Below are positions 44,619 through 54,581 of a stretch of 64,000 nt of DNA, piece by piece. A program made the position numbers and the translations under genes. Under the pieces are notes generated by a model that did not search any database, had not been told where the DNA came from, and saw only the letters and a list, made by a program, of their open reading frames with translations. Position 1 is the first letter of the stretch. Each line of letters begins with the position of its first letter. The stretch comes from CALBJU01 sp965247125 (GTDB lineage: Bacteria > Bacteroidota > Rhodothermia > Rhodothermales > UBA10348), in the NCBI GenBank assembly GCA_965247125.1, contig CBDFGO010000002.1:310001-374000 (forward strand), read 5' to 3'.

Positions 44619-47495
44619 CTAAGAGTCGACATCCTCCGGATAAAGCGTCACGCGTACGTAGCGGTCGCGGTTTAGATATTTCCTAGCCGCGTTCATGATG
44701 TCTTCGCCAGAAACTTCTTCGAGGGCATCCGACGGATTGATCAGGATCCGTGCGGGGTCCATATCCCGAGAAATGTAGAACTGCAGTGAATTCCGCCAGT
44801 AGCTGTTTTCTTCTAGCCCCACCTCCCAGGATCGAAAACTTGCCTCCCTGGCATTGGCCATATGATCATCGTCTGGAGGTTCGCTTTGGAGCAGTTCAAT
44901 GTCTGCCCAAACGCTAGACACCAACTCGTCTACCCGATCTGGAGCACATCCGAATGCTATGGTGAACTGAAAGTTTTCGTAGGGATCTTCGATCAGCGCC
45001 CCTCTCACCGAAACGCTGTAGGTCCCACCCAGGTCTTCTCTAAGGAGTTCCCGAAGGCGTGTATCAAGCACCTGTTGGAGCATACGCATGCCCCGACGCT
45101 CCTCCATGGACCATTCAGTTTCTCCAGAAAATACGATTTGGACGCGACTCTGCTGCTCGACGCCTTTGAACACCGACTTTTCGATGACGCCGGGAGGTGT
45201 CCGGATACCCACATCTCGAAAAGTCTCTACTCGGCCTGTGGAGGGAAGCGTGGCCAGATAGGTTTCCACGAGTGGCCGGATGCCCTCCAGATCGAATGCG
45301 CCGACCAGGTAGAATGTGAAATCGCTGAAGTCGGCGAAGCGGTCCTTGAAAAACTCGAAACCTGCATCCAGTTTCACTTCCCCGAGGATTTCCTGCGAGA
45401 AGGGTCTCATCCGATGGTGATATTGATTCAATGTGACCGTCAGAGTGTCTCCGAACGCAGATTGCGGGCTTGCCTGCATCGCGGTCGCCATGCTGTTGAT
45501 GCGACCGATGAAAGAGGCAAACACACTGCTGTCGGCGCGGGGCGCGGTCGCGTAGAGGTAGGTCAGCTGAAAGAGCGTTTCAAGATCCTGTGGGGAGGCG
45601 GATCCGGAAAATCCTTCTTCGAGATTGGCGACAAATGGCCGAAGCCTGGCAATCTTGCCTGTCAGCTTCTTGGAAAGCTCGATCGCGTTGAAATCTCCAA
45701 CCCCACTTGCGCCTACGATACTTGTCGAAAAGCCCGCTGACAGATAGTCCTCATCTGACGCGAGGGAAGCCCCACCTGGACTGGAAGCGGAAAGGAGCAC
45801 CTCGTCCGCTTTAAATTCCGTAGGACGCAGGACAACTTTCACCCCATTGGACAGCGTCCAACGGGTCATGTTGATCTCCTCTCTATGGGATTCCTCAACG
45901 ATCCTACCCGTTTCGGGGATCACAGCGAGCAATGGCGCATCCAGTGTTTGGTCCTCGTATGGCTTCAGGTCGGTCGAAGCGATGCCATTGAAAACCGCCT
46001 GCACTTCGGAAATCGTCGGCATGGGCTGTTCATCCGTGCCCTGACCCGAAATGGAGATGACCTGATTGGTCGTGGTCATGAGGGTCGGAACCAGCGAATT
46101 GACCTGATCCAGCGTGATGGTCGGAAGAATTTCCTGAACCAGTCTGAATTCGGCTGCTATTCCAGGTACCGATTCACCTGCCAATGTGTGGCGGATGTAC
46201 TCGGCGGCAAGTCTGCCCGATCTTTCGTTATCACGTTCGTTGTAGGATACCTCCATCCTGCGTAATCTCGATGTCCGGGCGCGGTCGAATTCTGTCTTCG
46301 TGAATCCGAATCGTCTGACTCGTTCTGCTTCCTCCAGAATGACCCTGAGAGCCCGAACGTATTCGCCATCCTTGACATTGGCGCTCAGACGGAATGCACC
46401 TTTGGTGCGGACCAGCGATCCATCGCCGCCACCGGCCCCGATGAACGGAGGATCTGCTTCCTGGGTAAGCTCACCGAGTCGTTGATTAAGCATACTTGCA
46501 AACAGCGATCGCCTCATGCTCTCTATGTACTCCTCACGTGATCCCTCGTCTCCACGGGCATGTTTATATATAACTCCAACAGATGCGAACGAGGCCTCGG
46601 GGTCCGATTCGATCGAGTAGAGTGTTTCCTCGTGATCGGGAACGTCATACAACTCTCGCTCTCGCGGTGAAACCGGATCAGCAAGGTCAGAAAACAGCGA
46701 TGCGATTTGAGCCCGAATGGCTGATGCATCGAAATCTCCGACAGCTATGATCGTCATCAGGCTGGGTCGATACCAGTCCCGGTAATACTGGACAAGGCGA
46801 TCAGGATCGAATCCTTCCAGGCTTTCCACTGTGCCGATAGGTAGACGATCGGGATAGCGCGATCCATGAAATCGTACCGGATACTGGCGATCCAGAATGC
46901 GCGCCATTCCTCCGCGTCTCCTTCTCCATTCTTCGATGACCACGCCTCGTTCTTTTTCTATTTCCTCCGCGTCAAATGACAGGTTTCCGGCCCAATCCCT
47001 CAGAATCTGAAATCCCGTGTCTAAAAGTTTGGTTGAGTCCGTTGGGAGCTGCAGCATATACACCGTTTCATCAAAACTGGTGCCCGCGTTAATGTCTGCG
47101 CCGAAACGCATTCCGATGGATTCCAGATACTCTACCAGAGCCTGTTTTTCGAAGTTGGCCGTGCCATTGAACGCCATGTGCTCCACGAAATGGGCCAGGC
47201 CCAGTTGGTCGTCGTCCTCCAGTATGGAGCCTGCGTTGAGGACCAGGCGCAACTCAGCTCGGTTTTCTGGTGTTTCGTTGGCCCGGATCATGTAAGAAAG
47301 TCCGTTATCGAGCGTGCCGGACAGGATTTTCGGATCCAGTGAGATTCGGTCTGCAGATTTTTCGGCCGCATCGGGCATCTCAATGGGAGTTGGCTCCACC
47401 GCTACTTCGTCAGTCGTGTCTGAGGCGGTATAACTCGAGCCTGAGCAGCCGGAGAGGACGATCAAGGCTGCGAGGACGTGGCGGGATTTGATCAT
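44619..47495 (-). CDS. M16-family zinc peptidase lipoprotein
   Basis: 958 residues with lipobox VLSGC (Cys17). Two inverzincin halves: the active half has H102-F-V-E105-H106 in GLAHFVEHMAFNG and the distant Glu in ERGVVIEEWRRRRG; the second half (TRWTLSNGVKVVLRPTEF and on) lacks HxxEH, as usual for the non-catalytic half. Such insulinase-type proteins degrade peptides in the periplasm or at the outer membrane. Single gene, divergent from the Nramp-pxp operon. Confidence 0.94.
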   Translation of the reverse strand: MIKSRHVLAALIVLSGCSGSSYTASDTTDEVAVEPTPIEMPDAAEKSADRISLDPKILSGTLDNGLSYMIRANETPENRAELRLVLNAGSILEDDDQLGLAHFVEHMAFNGTANFEKQALVEYLESIGMRFGADINAGTSFDETVYMLQLPTDSTKLLDTGFQILRDWAGNLSFDAEEIEKERGVVIEEWRRRRGGMARILDRQYPVRFHGSRYPDRLPIGTVESLEGFDPDRLVQYYRDWYRPSLMTIIAVGDFDASAIRAQIASLFSDLADPVSPRERELYDVPDHEETLYSIESDPEASFASVGVIYKHARGDEGSREEYIESMRRSLFASMLNQRLGELTQEADPPFIGAGGGDGSLVRTKGAFRLSANVKDGEYVRALRVILEEAERVRRFGFTKTEFDRARTSRLRRMEVSYNERDNERSGRLAAEYIRHTLAGESVPGIAAEFRLVQEILPTITLDQVNSLVPTLMTTTNQVISISGQGTDEQPMPTISEVQAVFNGIASTDLKPYEDQTLDAPLLAVIPETGRIVEESHREEINMTRWTLSNGVKVVLRPTEFKADEVLLSASSPGGASLASDEDYLSAGFSTSIVGASGVGDFNAIELSKKLTGKIARLRPFVANLEEGFSGSASPQDLETLFQLTYLYATAPRADSSVFASFIGRINSMATAMQASPQSAFGDTLTVTLNQYHHRMRPFSQEILGEVKLDAGFEFFKDRFADFSDFTFYLVGAFDLEGIRPLVETYLATLPSTGRVETFRDVGIRTPPGVIEKSVFKGVEQQSRVQIVFSGETEWSMEERRGMRMLQQVLDTRLRELLREDLGGTYSVSVRGALIEDPYENFQFTIAFGCAPDRVDELVSSVWADIELLQSEPPDDDHMANAREASFRSWEVGLEENSYWRNSLQFYISRDMDPARILINPSDALEEVSGEDIMNAARKYLNRDRYVRVTLYPEDVDS

Positions 47496-47688
47496 GACAG
47501 ATTCGGAATGAGTGGTGTCTCGGGCAACGCTGTGCCGTACTTATAGTTACGCAGGGCACCCCGAAATGACGTCAATTTTGAGACATGTTGCAACTGGAGG
47601 TGATATTCTGTATTCATCTCGCGAGCCGCCTCCGTGAATCGAGATCAAGAAGACTCCGCCGGGACTCCTTCCTCATCGACTGCCGCCA

Positions 47689-48903
47689 ATGAAAAAAAGG
47701 TTCTCATTGGGTCCTGCCACCCTGGTAACCGCCGCCTTCGTAGGCCCGGGGACCGTAACCGCGTGCACATTGGCCGGGGTAAATTTTGGCAATACGCTTC
47801 TATGGGCTCTGCTGTTTTCAATCCTTGCGACCATGGTCTTGCAGGAAATGGCAGCTCGTCTCGGCATCGTTGGCCGATTGGGGCTCGGGGAGGCGCTACG
47901 AGCGGCCGTCAAGACTCCGCTGGGACGTGGCTTGATGGTCACGCTGGTGGTCTCGGCGATTTTTATCGGAAATGGCGCCTATGAGGGAGGCAACATCTCG
48001 GGTGCCGTTTTGGGGCTGGATACCGTATTTCCGAATATGCCGGCTGGCAGCATCGTGTGGCCGTTGCTCATTGGTGCTTCAGCGCTGGGCCTTTTGGCCC
48101 GGGCTCGATATCGGGTGCTTGAGCAAGCGTTGATCGGGCTGGTGGTAACGATGAGCCTGGCGTTCATCGCGACGTTTATTCTTATCCGGCCTGATCTTGG
48201 AGAGATATTCAGCGGCCTGTTCATTCCTTCTCTGCCTGAAGGCTCGGTACTGACCGTGATCGCTCTGGTCGGAACCACAGTCGTGCCGTACAATCTTTTT
48301 CTGCACTCGTCTGTGGCGCGTGAGCGGTTCAATGGTGCGGAAGATCTGGCGGCATCGCGAGCGGATATTGGAATCTCAATCTCGCTGGGTGGCCTGATCT
48401 CCATCGCGATCGTTTCGACCGCGGCAGCCTCGTTTTTTGGAAAAGGAATCGCCATCGAGAGCGCCGGTGATATGGCCGTTCAGCTAGAACCCCTCCTTGG
48501 AAAGTGGTCGGTCGTATTCATGGGCATTGGCCTGCTCGCAGCCGGTATTTCCTCCGCCATCACTGCACCGTTGGCCGCGGCCTACGCTGCGACGGGTGTT
48601 CTGGGCTGGGAGGTGGATTTGAGGGCGCCCCGATTCAAGATCATCTGGGCCCTGATTCTGGCCGCCGGAGTTGCGGTATCAGCAAGTGGACTTCGTCCGA
48701 TCAGCATCATCTGGTTTGCACAGGTCGCGAATGGATTTCTATTGCCGGTCATGGCTGTATTTTTACTCAAGGTGATGAATGATCGGAATATTCTGGGCGA
48801 CCTGGTGAACACGCGTCGCCAGAACCTGATGGGGATGATTGTGGTGGTGGTAACTCTACTGCTCTCCGGTCGGAGCCTACTATCTGCTTTTGGATTTATT
48901 TGA
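47689..48903 (+). CDS. Nramp-fold transporter lacking metal ligands (YcsG-like)
   Basis: 404 residues, about 11 TMs. Overall the LeuT-type Nramp family is clear (GPATLVTAAFVGPGTVTA, LLGKWSVVFMGIGLLAAGIS). The metal-binding DPGN of TM1 is GPGT here, and the TM6 MPH motif is VPY (TTVVPYNLFLHSSVARE), so Asp, Asn, Met and His that hold Mn/Fe in MntH are all replaced. Stop overlaps the pxpA TTG start (TTGA). The neighbouring 5-oxoprolinase genes suggest an organic substrate, as with the ycsG-ycsF arrangement in Bacillus. Confidence 0.88.
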   Translation: MKKRFSLGPATLVTAAFVGPGTVTACTLAGVNFGNTLLWALLFSILATMVLQEMAARLGIVGRLGLGEALRAAVKTPLGRGLMVTLVVSAIFIGNGAYEGGNISGAVLGLDTVFPNMPAGSIVWPLLIGASALGLLARARYRVLEQALIGLVVTMSLAFIATFILIRPDLGEIFSGLFIPSLPEGSVLTVIALVGTTVVPYNLFLHSSVARERFNGAEDLAASRADIGISISLGGLISIAIVSTAAASFFGKGIAIESAGDMAVQLEPLLGKWSVVFMGIGLLAAGISSAITAPLAAAYAATGVLGWEVDLRAPRFKIIWALILAAGVAVSASGLRPISIIWFAQVANGFLLPVMAVFLLKVMNDRNILGDLVNTRRQNLMGMIVVVVTLLLSGRSLLSAFGFI

Positions 48904-49664
48904 AAGATTTCAGCATCGATATCAACTGTGACCTTGGAGAGAGCACCGAACGCGAGGGACTGGCTCGGGAGGCCGAGATTATGCCGCTCGTTTCCTCTTG
49001 TAACATCGCATGCGGTTTTCACGCGGGGAATTCGGACGTCATGAACCTCACAGTGGGGCTCGCACTCGAGCACGGCGTCGCAATCGGAGCGCACCCAGGG
49101 TACGATGACGCTGAAGGATTCGGCCGCAGGGCCATAGAACTGTCTAATGATGAGATGGCGGACTTAATTCTTGAGCAAATTGAAGCACTAGGCACCCTCG
49201 TCAGTGCCAAGGGCGGCGAGCTTAAGCACGTCAAGCTGCACGGCGCACTCTACAATCTGTTATCAGTCGACTACGAGAAGGCCCTTGTGGCCGCGGAAGC
49301 GGTGAAGAGCTTCGGTACTTCGTTGAAGTGGTACGCTCTTTCCGGATCAGAATCGGATCGTGCGGGGAGGGATGTGGGACTCACGGTGGTGCGCGAGGCT
49401 TTCATCGACCGGGCGTATCTGCCATCCGGGCAATTGATGCCTCGGAGTAGTCGGGGCGCAGTTTTAACCGACGTGGAGATGATGGCCGAGCGCGCAATAC
49501 GACTGGTAATATCCCAGGAAATAATCGACCAGGATGGTACTCTAATTGAGGTGCCAAACGAGACGCTCTGCATTCATGGCGATCATCCCGGGGCCACTCA
49601 AACGGCACAACTCGTGCGGACACGAATGAAGGAAGCCGGAATCGATATCAGGTCTGCATCGTGA
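48900..49664 (+). CDS. pxpA: 5-oxoprolinase subunit A (LamB/YcsF family)
   Basis: 254 residues, TTG start overlapping the transporter stop by 4 bp. FSIDINCDLGESTEREGLAR, CNIACGFHAGNSDVMNLTV, VAIGAHPGYDDAEGFGRRAI, LKHVKLHGALYN and CIHGDHPGATQTAQLVRT are the family signatures, including metal-type His/Asp residues. With PxpB and PxpC it hydrolyses 5-oxoproline to glutamate using ATP. Confidence 0.96.
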   Translation: MKDFSIDINCDLGESTEREGLAREAEIMPLVSSCNIACGFHAGNSDVMNLTVGLALEHGVAIGAHPGYDDAEGFGRRAIELSNDEMADLILEQIEALGTLVSAKGGELKHVKLHGALYNLLSVDYEKALVAAEAVKSFGTSLKWYALSGSESDRAGRDVGLTVVREAFIDRAYLPSGQLMPRSSRGAVLTDVEMMAERAIRLVISQEIIDQDGTLIEVPNETLCIHGDHPGATQTAQLVRTRMKEAGIDIRSAS

Positions 49665-50356
49665 GTAGCGAACACCTCAAAGCTCCAGAATTTATTCCCA
49701 ACGGGGATCGATCGCTTCTCCTTCGATTTGGAGACTCGATATCCGAGTCGATGGTGCGCCGCGTGATTGGTCTTGGGATCTGGGTTGAAGGCGAAGAGAT
49801 AGCGGGTGTGCTGGATGTCGTTCCGGCGTTTTCGAGCCTGATGATTCACTTCGATCCAGATATCGTCGAGATGGGAGAGGTATTGCGCATCCTTGCCGAT
49901 AGAATCAATTTCTCCACCCAGATCGACATCGATCCAGGGCCGATTCTGGAGATTCCAGTCTGCTACCATCCCTCTGTCGCACCCGACCTTGAAGAAGTGG
50001 CTCGTCATTGTGAGATGAGTCAGGAAGAGGTCGTCCTGCGTCATAGTGCCTCTGCATTCCGGGTCTATATGCTTGGTTTCATCCCGGGCTTCGTCTATCT
50101 GGGAGGGATGGATGATGCTCTTTCGTGTCCTCGGCGCGCGTCACCACGGGTCAGTGTGCCCAAAGGATCCGTCGGCATTGCAGGAAATCAGACGGGCATC
50201 TACTCGCTTTCAAGTCCAGGGGGGTGGCAGATCATCGGTCGGACCCCGATTTCATTGTTTGATCTGAGCCGTGACCCGCCATTCCGGGCAAAACACATGC
50301 AGGAGATCGGATTCACCCCCATATCCATTGATGAATTGGAAGCGTGGCCCCCGTGA
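49661..50356 (+). CDS. pxpB: 5-oxoprolinase subunit B (KipI family)
   Basis: 231 residues, GTG start overlapping pxpA by 4 bp. NGDRSLLLRFGDSISE near the start, EIPVCYHPSVAPDLEEVA, MLGFIPGFVYLGGMDDALSC and PKGSVGIAGNQTGIYSLSSP are diagnostic. Forms the ATP-dependent complex with PxpC. Its end overlaps pxpC by 13 bp. Confidence 0.95.
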   Translation: MSSEHLKAPEFIPNGDRSLLLRFGDSISESMVRRVIGLGIWVEGEEIAGVLDVVPAFSSLMIHFDPDIVEMGEVLRILADRINFSTQIDIDPGPILEIPVCYHPSVAPDLEEVARHCEMSQEEVVLRHSASAFRVYMLGFIPGFVYLGGMDDALSCPRRASPRVSVPKGSVGIAGNQTGIYSLSSPGGWQIIGRTPISLFDLSRDPPFRAKHMQEIGFTPISIDELEAWPP

Positions 50357-51207
50357 ATACACTGAAAATCCTCAGACCCGGGCTATTGACGACGGTGCAG
50401 GATGCTGGCAGGCCTGGATTCATGAAATACGGGATACCCCTGTGCGGCGCGATGGACCAGAGGTCCATGCGCGCCGCAAATTCTCTCCTCGGAAATACTC
50501 CGGGAGCGGCAGTTCTGGAAATCACCATGACGGGCCCTGAATTTGTGGCCCTTACCGACACCAGGGTCGCAATAGCTGGTGCACGGTTTGATGTACTTGT
50601 CAACGGTGCGTCAGCGGAGGGCCCCGTACTGAGCCTGGTCGAGGGAGATACGGTCAAGTTTTCTCGCCTGTTGATGGGAGCTCGAGCGTATCTCGCGCTT
50701 ACCGGCGGGGTGGACGTGCCTCTCGTCATGCAAAGCAGATCGACCTATGTCCCGGGAGCATTCGGCGGGTTCGAGGGCCGCTCTCTTCGAGCAGGAGACA
50801 TCCTGAAGGCCGGTACTGACCGCGCCTCGACTCCAGAATCGTCCAAGACTACCCCGCCGGATGACGAGACCACCGTGCGGGTAGTCCCAGGGGCCGAAGC
50901 CGATCAGTTTTCGCCGGCCACCGCCGGGCACTTGCTGGACGCAATCTGGAAAGTATCTCCTGATTCCAACAGAATGGGACTTCGACTGATGGGTCCTGCG
51001 CTAAAGGTGCAATCCTCGGGTTCGATGTTATCTACTGGCCTTATGCCAGGAAGTGTTCAGCTGCCCTCGGACGGCCAACCGATCATCATCATGCGCGATG
51101 GACAAACAACGGGAGGTTATCCGCGCATATTCCATGTTCTCTCCCAAGACATTGACCTCTTGGCTCAAGCACGCGGCGGTGCCGTCGTTCGATTCGTCCG
51201 CGCGTGA
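50344..51207 (+). CDS. pxpC: 5-oxoprolinase subunit C (KipA / biotin-dependent carboxylase-like)
   Basis: 287 residues. ILRPGLLTTVQDAGRPGFMK, YGIPLCGAMDQRSMRAANSL, PEFVALTDTRVAIAGARFDV, GARAYLALTGGVDVPLVMQS and MRDGQTTGGYPRIFHVLSQD match the family across its length. Last gene of the Nramp-pxpABC operon. The aminotransferase-like gene follows after 49 bp. Confidence 0.95.
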   Translation: MAPVNTLKILRPGLLTTVQDAGRPGFMKYGIPLCGAMDQRSMRAANSLLGNTPGAAVLEITMTGPEFVALTDTRVAIAGARFDVLVNGASAEGPVLSLVEGDTVKFSRLLMGARAYLALTGGVDVPLVMQSRSTYVPGAFGGFEGRSLRAGDILKAGTDRASTPESSKTTPPDDETTVRVVPGAEADQFSPATAGHLLDAIWKVSPDSNRMGLRLMGPALKVQSSGSMLSTGLMPGSVQLPSDGQPIIIMRDGQTTGGYPRIFHVLSQDIDLLAQARGGAVVRFVRA

Positions 51208-51256
51208 GAATGTTCACTGCGTTGTATACTTGAGTCCAATTTTCTAAGCGATTCTG

Positions 51257-52441
51257 ATGGAAGAAAAAACACCACGTCCTGGTACCAAATGTGTTTGGTC
51301 CGGCGAAGAGGGATATCTGATGCAAGGGGCGACCCAGGTCCCGGTAGTACACAGCGTCTCCTACGGTTTCGACGACCTGGACGAGTGGCTGGCCGTCGCG
51401 AAGGGTGAGAAAGAAGGTCACATCTACAGCCGCAACACGAACCCGACGGTCCACGCGTTCGAAGAAAAAGTTCGATTACTGGAAAATGCCGAAGCCGCCA
51501 CGAGTGCGTCCACCGGAATGGCGATAATCAGCGCGACGCTGTTTTCCTTGCTCCGACCAGGTGACCGCGTCGTCTCGGTCAAGGACACCTACGGCGGCAC
51601 AAATGTAATATTTACCGAATTTCTTCCAAAAATTGGTGTATCCGTAACGCTGTGTGACACAACTGATCACGATAATATTGAGACGGAAATAGGCAAGGGA
51701 TGCCAGCTTGTCTATCTCGAAAGTCCGACCAATCCGACGACGAAAGTCGTGGATATCGCGAGGCTATCTGCGGCTGGACGCCAAGTCCAAGCCACAGTGG
51801 TTGTGGACAACACATTCGCCACTCCCATCAATCAGCAACCCCTCACTCTCGGTGCCGATCTGGTTGTGCACAGCGCCACCAAGTTTCTGGGAGGGCACGC
51901 AGATGCCCTGGGCGGTGTTGTTTGCGGGGAGCAATCTTTGATTGACACGATCTATCACTACAGAGAGATCAATGGTGCGACGCTCCATCCGATGGCCGCG
52001 TACCTACTACTACGCGGTATGAAAACGCTCGAGCTTCGCATCCGACAGCAGAATCAAAGTGCAATGCGCGTCGCATCGTTTTTGGAAGCCCACGACGCGG
52101 TCGGCCGGGTTTTTTATCCAGGGCTCGCCTCTCATGAAGGCCATCAGATCGCAAGCAAACAGATGCAAGGATTCGGAGGGATGCTCAGCTTCATGTTGAA
52201 GGACGACACCTTCGATGCGGTGCGCCGATTTATTCCACGGCTCCGTTTTGCCCACGCCGCTGCAAATCTGGGCTCCGTCGAGACCATCGTCGGCCCGCCA
52301 GCAACTACGAGTCATGTCGAGTGCACTCCCGAAGAGCGAGCCGCCATGGGAATCCCGGAAAGCCTGATTAGATATTCTACAGGCATCGAAGACATCGATG
52401 ATCTTATCGAAGACCTTAGCCAGGCGTTGAGTGGATTCTGA
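51257..52441 (+). CDS. PLP-dependent trans-sulfuration enzyme (cystathionine gamma-synthase family)
   Basis: 394 residues. YSRNTNPTVHAFEEKVRLLE, SASTGMAIISATLFSLLRPG, VYLESPTNPTTKVVDI, VVDNTFATPINQQPLTLGAD, the PLP lysine in VVHSATKFLGGHADALGG and the C-terminal RYSTGIEDIDDLIEDLSQAL are all of the Cys/Met metabolism family. Cystathionine gamma-synthase, gamma/beta-lyase and O-acylhomoserine sulfhydrylase cannot be told apart here. Just downstream of pxpABC on the same strand; glutathione-cycle or cysteine metabolism would link the two. Confidence 0.9.
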   Translation: MEEKTPRPGTKCVWSGEEGYLMQGATQVPVVHSVSYGFDDLDEWLAVAKGEKEGHIYSRNTNPTVHAFEEKVRLLENAEAATSASTGMAIISATLFSLLRPGDRVVSVKDTYGGTNVIFTEFLPKIGVSVTLCDTTDHDNIETEIGKGCQLVYLESPTNPTTKVVDIARLSAAGRQVQATVVVDNTFATPINQQPLTLGADLVVHSATKFLGGHADALGGVVCGEQSLIDTIYHYREINGATLHPMAAYLLLRGMKTLELRIRQQNQSAMRVASFLEAHDAVGRVFYPGLASHEGHQIASKQMQGFGGMLSFMLKDDTFDAVRRFIPRLRFAHAAANLGSVETIVGPPATTSHVECTPEERAAMGIPESLIRYSTGIEDIDDLIEDLSQALSGF

Positions 52442-52483
52442 TCCCGATCAGGTCAAGGGTCTGGAGCTTTCCAGAACAGCTGT

Positions 52484-54052
52484 CTACGAGCTGCACGAGA
52501 GCATTGAGCAGCCGGCCTTGTTGCGGGCCCATTCAGGTCGTTTGGCTGCATAATGCTCGAATTTCGGCTGCTCATCGTACGGATTGCGCATGACCTCGAG
52601 CAGTTCGCTGATCATCGAATGATCACCCTCGTGTGACTTGTCAATTGCCTGCTGAGCGAGATAGTTGCGGAGGACGTACTTGGGATTGACTGCGTTCATG
52701 CGTACTTCTCGCTCTTGAGCGGTGCTCCCATCCTCGCCGGCGCGATCAACATACCGGGAAAGCCACTGCTCTGTCCTGTTGAGAAGATCATCACTTGGCG
52801 CAGCGTACCAGGCCTCCCGAAGTGGATCTACCTGGTTTACACGGTCGTCGAGATTCACGGTGGCCAATTTTCTAAAAAAGATGGTCATGTCGGTCTCTTC
52901 GGCCTGCAGGAGGGCAAACAGATCCGTTAACAGACCTTCGTCCGAGTCTGCTTCAGAATTTTCGAAACCAAGTTTTGTCGCCATCATTTTCCGGAATCCG
53001 AGCAAATAGTATCCAGCAAAATCATCCAGAATGGCTTGAAGCGGCTCTACCTCGTCAACGAGCGGTAAGATCGATCTGGCGAGTTGGGCCAGATTCCACT
53101 GAGCAACCTGTGGCTGATTGCCAAAAACGTATCGGCGGGAGTGGGCGTCGGTCGTGTTTGGCGTCCAGCCCGGGTCGTAATCATCGATCCATCCGTAGGG
53201 GCCGTAGTCTATTGTGAGGCCCAGAATGGACATATTGTCTGTGTTCATGACGCCGTGCACAAATCCGACCCGCATCCAGTGGATGATCATGTCGGCTGTC
53301 CGCCTGCAAACTTCGTCAAACCACTTCAGGTAGACGTCTTTTGATGGATTTCCCAAGTGGGGAAAGTCGGTCTCTATGGTGAAGTCGGCAAGTCGGCGGA
53401 GGAGCTCGATTTCCTGGCGAGCCACATGGATCTCAAAGCTACCGAAGCGCACGAAAGACGGGGAGACCCTGCAGACGACGGCACCCGGTTCGAACTCTGG
53501 ATGCCCATCATAAAACATATCCCGTTCTACCTGATCACCCGTGAGCACCAGGCTGAGGGCCCTCGTCGTCGGAACTCCGAGATGAAACATCGCTTCGCTA
53601 CAGAGAAATTCCCGAATTGAAGATCGGAGCACCGCGCGGCCATCTGCCGTTCGCGAGTAGGGGGTGGGTCCCGCACCCTTGAGCTGGAGCATCCAGTGCT
53701 GGCCATCTGGACTGCTGGTTTCGCCGAGATTTATGGCTCTACCGTCACCCAACTGGCCTGCCCACTGCCCGAATTGATGCCCACCATAGTTCATAGCAAA
53801 AGGATCCATTCCGGGAAACAACTCATTGCCTCCCATGACTCTGGCGAACTGCTCAGAGTGGACACTCTCTTCGGAGAAGCCCAGGAGCTCTGCCATCTCC
53901 CTAGAATGTGCGATGAGGCGGGGGTTCTTTACCGGCGTCGGATTAACTCGAGTGAACGAAGCGCCCGCTACCTGCCTCGGAAAGTTTTCAGTACTGGGAT
54001 CCGCCGGCAGTTTTCGGGTGAAACGATTTTCGAAGGTAACGGAGTCAGTCAT
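52484..54052 (-). CDS. selO: SelO-family protein adenylyltransferase (YdiU)
   Basis: 522 residues, pseudokinase fold that transfers AMP from ATP to proteins. MNYGGHQFGQWAGQLGDGRA, LKGAGPTPYSRTADGRAVL, RSSIREFLCSEAMFHLGVPT, and the metal site DNMSILGLTIDYGPYGWID are intact. The C-terminus ends SMLSCSS, recalling the redox Cys motif at the tail of SelO. Its start overlaps the GreA/B-like gene by 8 bp. Confidence 0.95.
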   Translation of the reverse strand: MTDSVTFENRFTRKLPADPSTENFPRQVAGASFTRVNPTPVKNPRLIAHSREMAELLGFSEESVHSEQFARVMGGNELFPGMDPFAMNYGGHQFGQWAGQLGDGRAINLGETSSPDGQHWMLQLKGAGPTPYSRTADGRAVLRSSIREFLCSEAMFHLGVPTTRALSLVLTGDQVERDMFYDGHPEFEPGAVVCRVSPSFVRFGSFEIHVARQEIELLRRLADFTIETDFPHLGNPSKDVYLKWFDEVCRRTADMIIHWMRVGFVHGVMNTDNMSILGLTIDYGPYGWIDDYDPGWTPNTTDAHSRRYVFGNQPQVAQWNLAQLARSILPLVDEVEPLQAILDDFAGYYLLGFRKMMATKLGFENSEADSDEGLLTDLFALLQAEETDMTIFFRKLATVNLDDRVNQVDPLREAWYAAPSDDLLNRTEQWLSRYVDRAGEDGSTAQEREVRMNAVNPKYVLRNYLAQQAIDKSHEGDHSMISELLEVMRNPYDEQPKFEHYAAKRPEWARNKAGCSMLSCSS

Positions 54053-54581
54053 CCTTTAGATCATCCAGGTAATCGATGTGGCTAACCTCCAATGTTTCCT
54101 CAGTGCCCCCCATCATCAACGTTGTCGTCTCGCCGACTCCAAGTCCAATCAGCGCTCGGGATATCGGAGCGACGAATCCCACCCGTAGGGTTGCGATATC
54201 CGCTTCGTCGACGCCGACGATAGCGAAGGTTCGTACCAGCCCGGGCGTGCCACCATTCACCGTTTTAATTGTCACCGTTGCTCCGAAGCGGATTTCATCC
54301 TGGGGTTGGGAAGCCAGGTTTACCAGTTTTGCACCTGCGATTCGAGCTTCAAGATCTTTGATTTTGCCGCGCACGATAGTGAGCGCTCGCGTGATGTCCT
54401 GATTTTCTTTGTCGCCGCGTTTCAATTGCTCCCGCTCGGCTTCGAGCTGCTCCAGTTCTTCTTTCAGAAGCCTGTGGCCGCGCCGGGTCACAAAGTTTAC
54501 TGCGCCCGCAGGGAGTGGAGCACGCGGTGGGATATAGACGACCCCATCGGCAGCATCTTCTTTTACGAAGGCTCGGGACAT
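54045..54581 (-). CDS. GreA/GreB-family transcription elongation factor
   Basis: 178 residues. MSRAFVKED and VNFVTRRGHRLLKEELEQLE open the coiled-coil N-domain (about 30-95, long heptads AEREQLKRGDKENQDITRAL), and EIRFGATVTIKTVNGGTPGL, FAIVGVDEADIATLRVGFVAPISRA form the C-terminal FKBP-like domain. Acidic tip residues in KRGDKEN are consistent with RNA-cleavage stimulation. Length and start match GreB-like factors. Overlaps selO downstream. Confidence 0.9.
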   Translation of the reverse strand: MSRAFVKEDAADGVVYIPPRAPLPAGAVNFVTRRGHRLLKEELEQLEAEREQLKRGDKENQDITRALTIVRGKIKDLEARIAGAKLVNLASQPQDEIRFGATVTIKTVNGGTPGLVRTFAIVGVDEADIATLRVGFVAPISRALIGLGVGETTTLMMGGTEETLEVSHIDYLDDLKDD

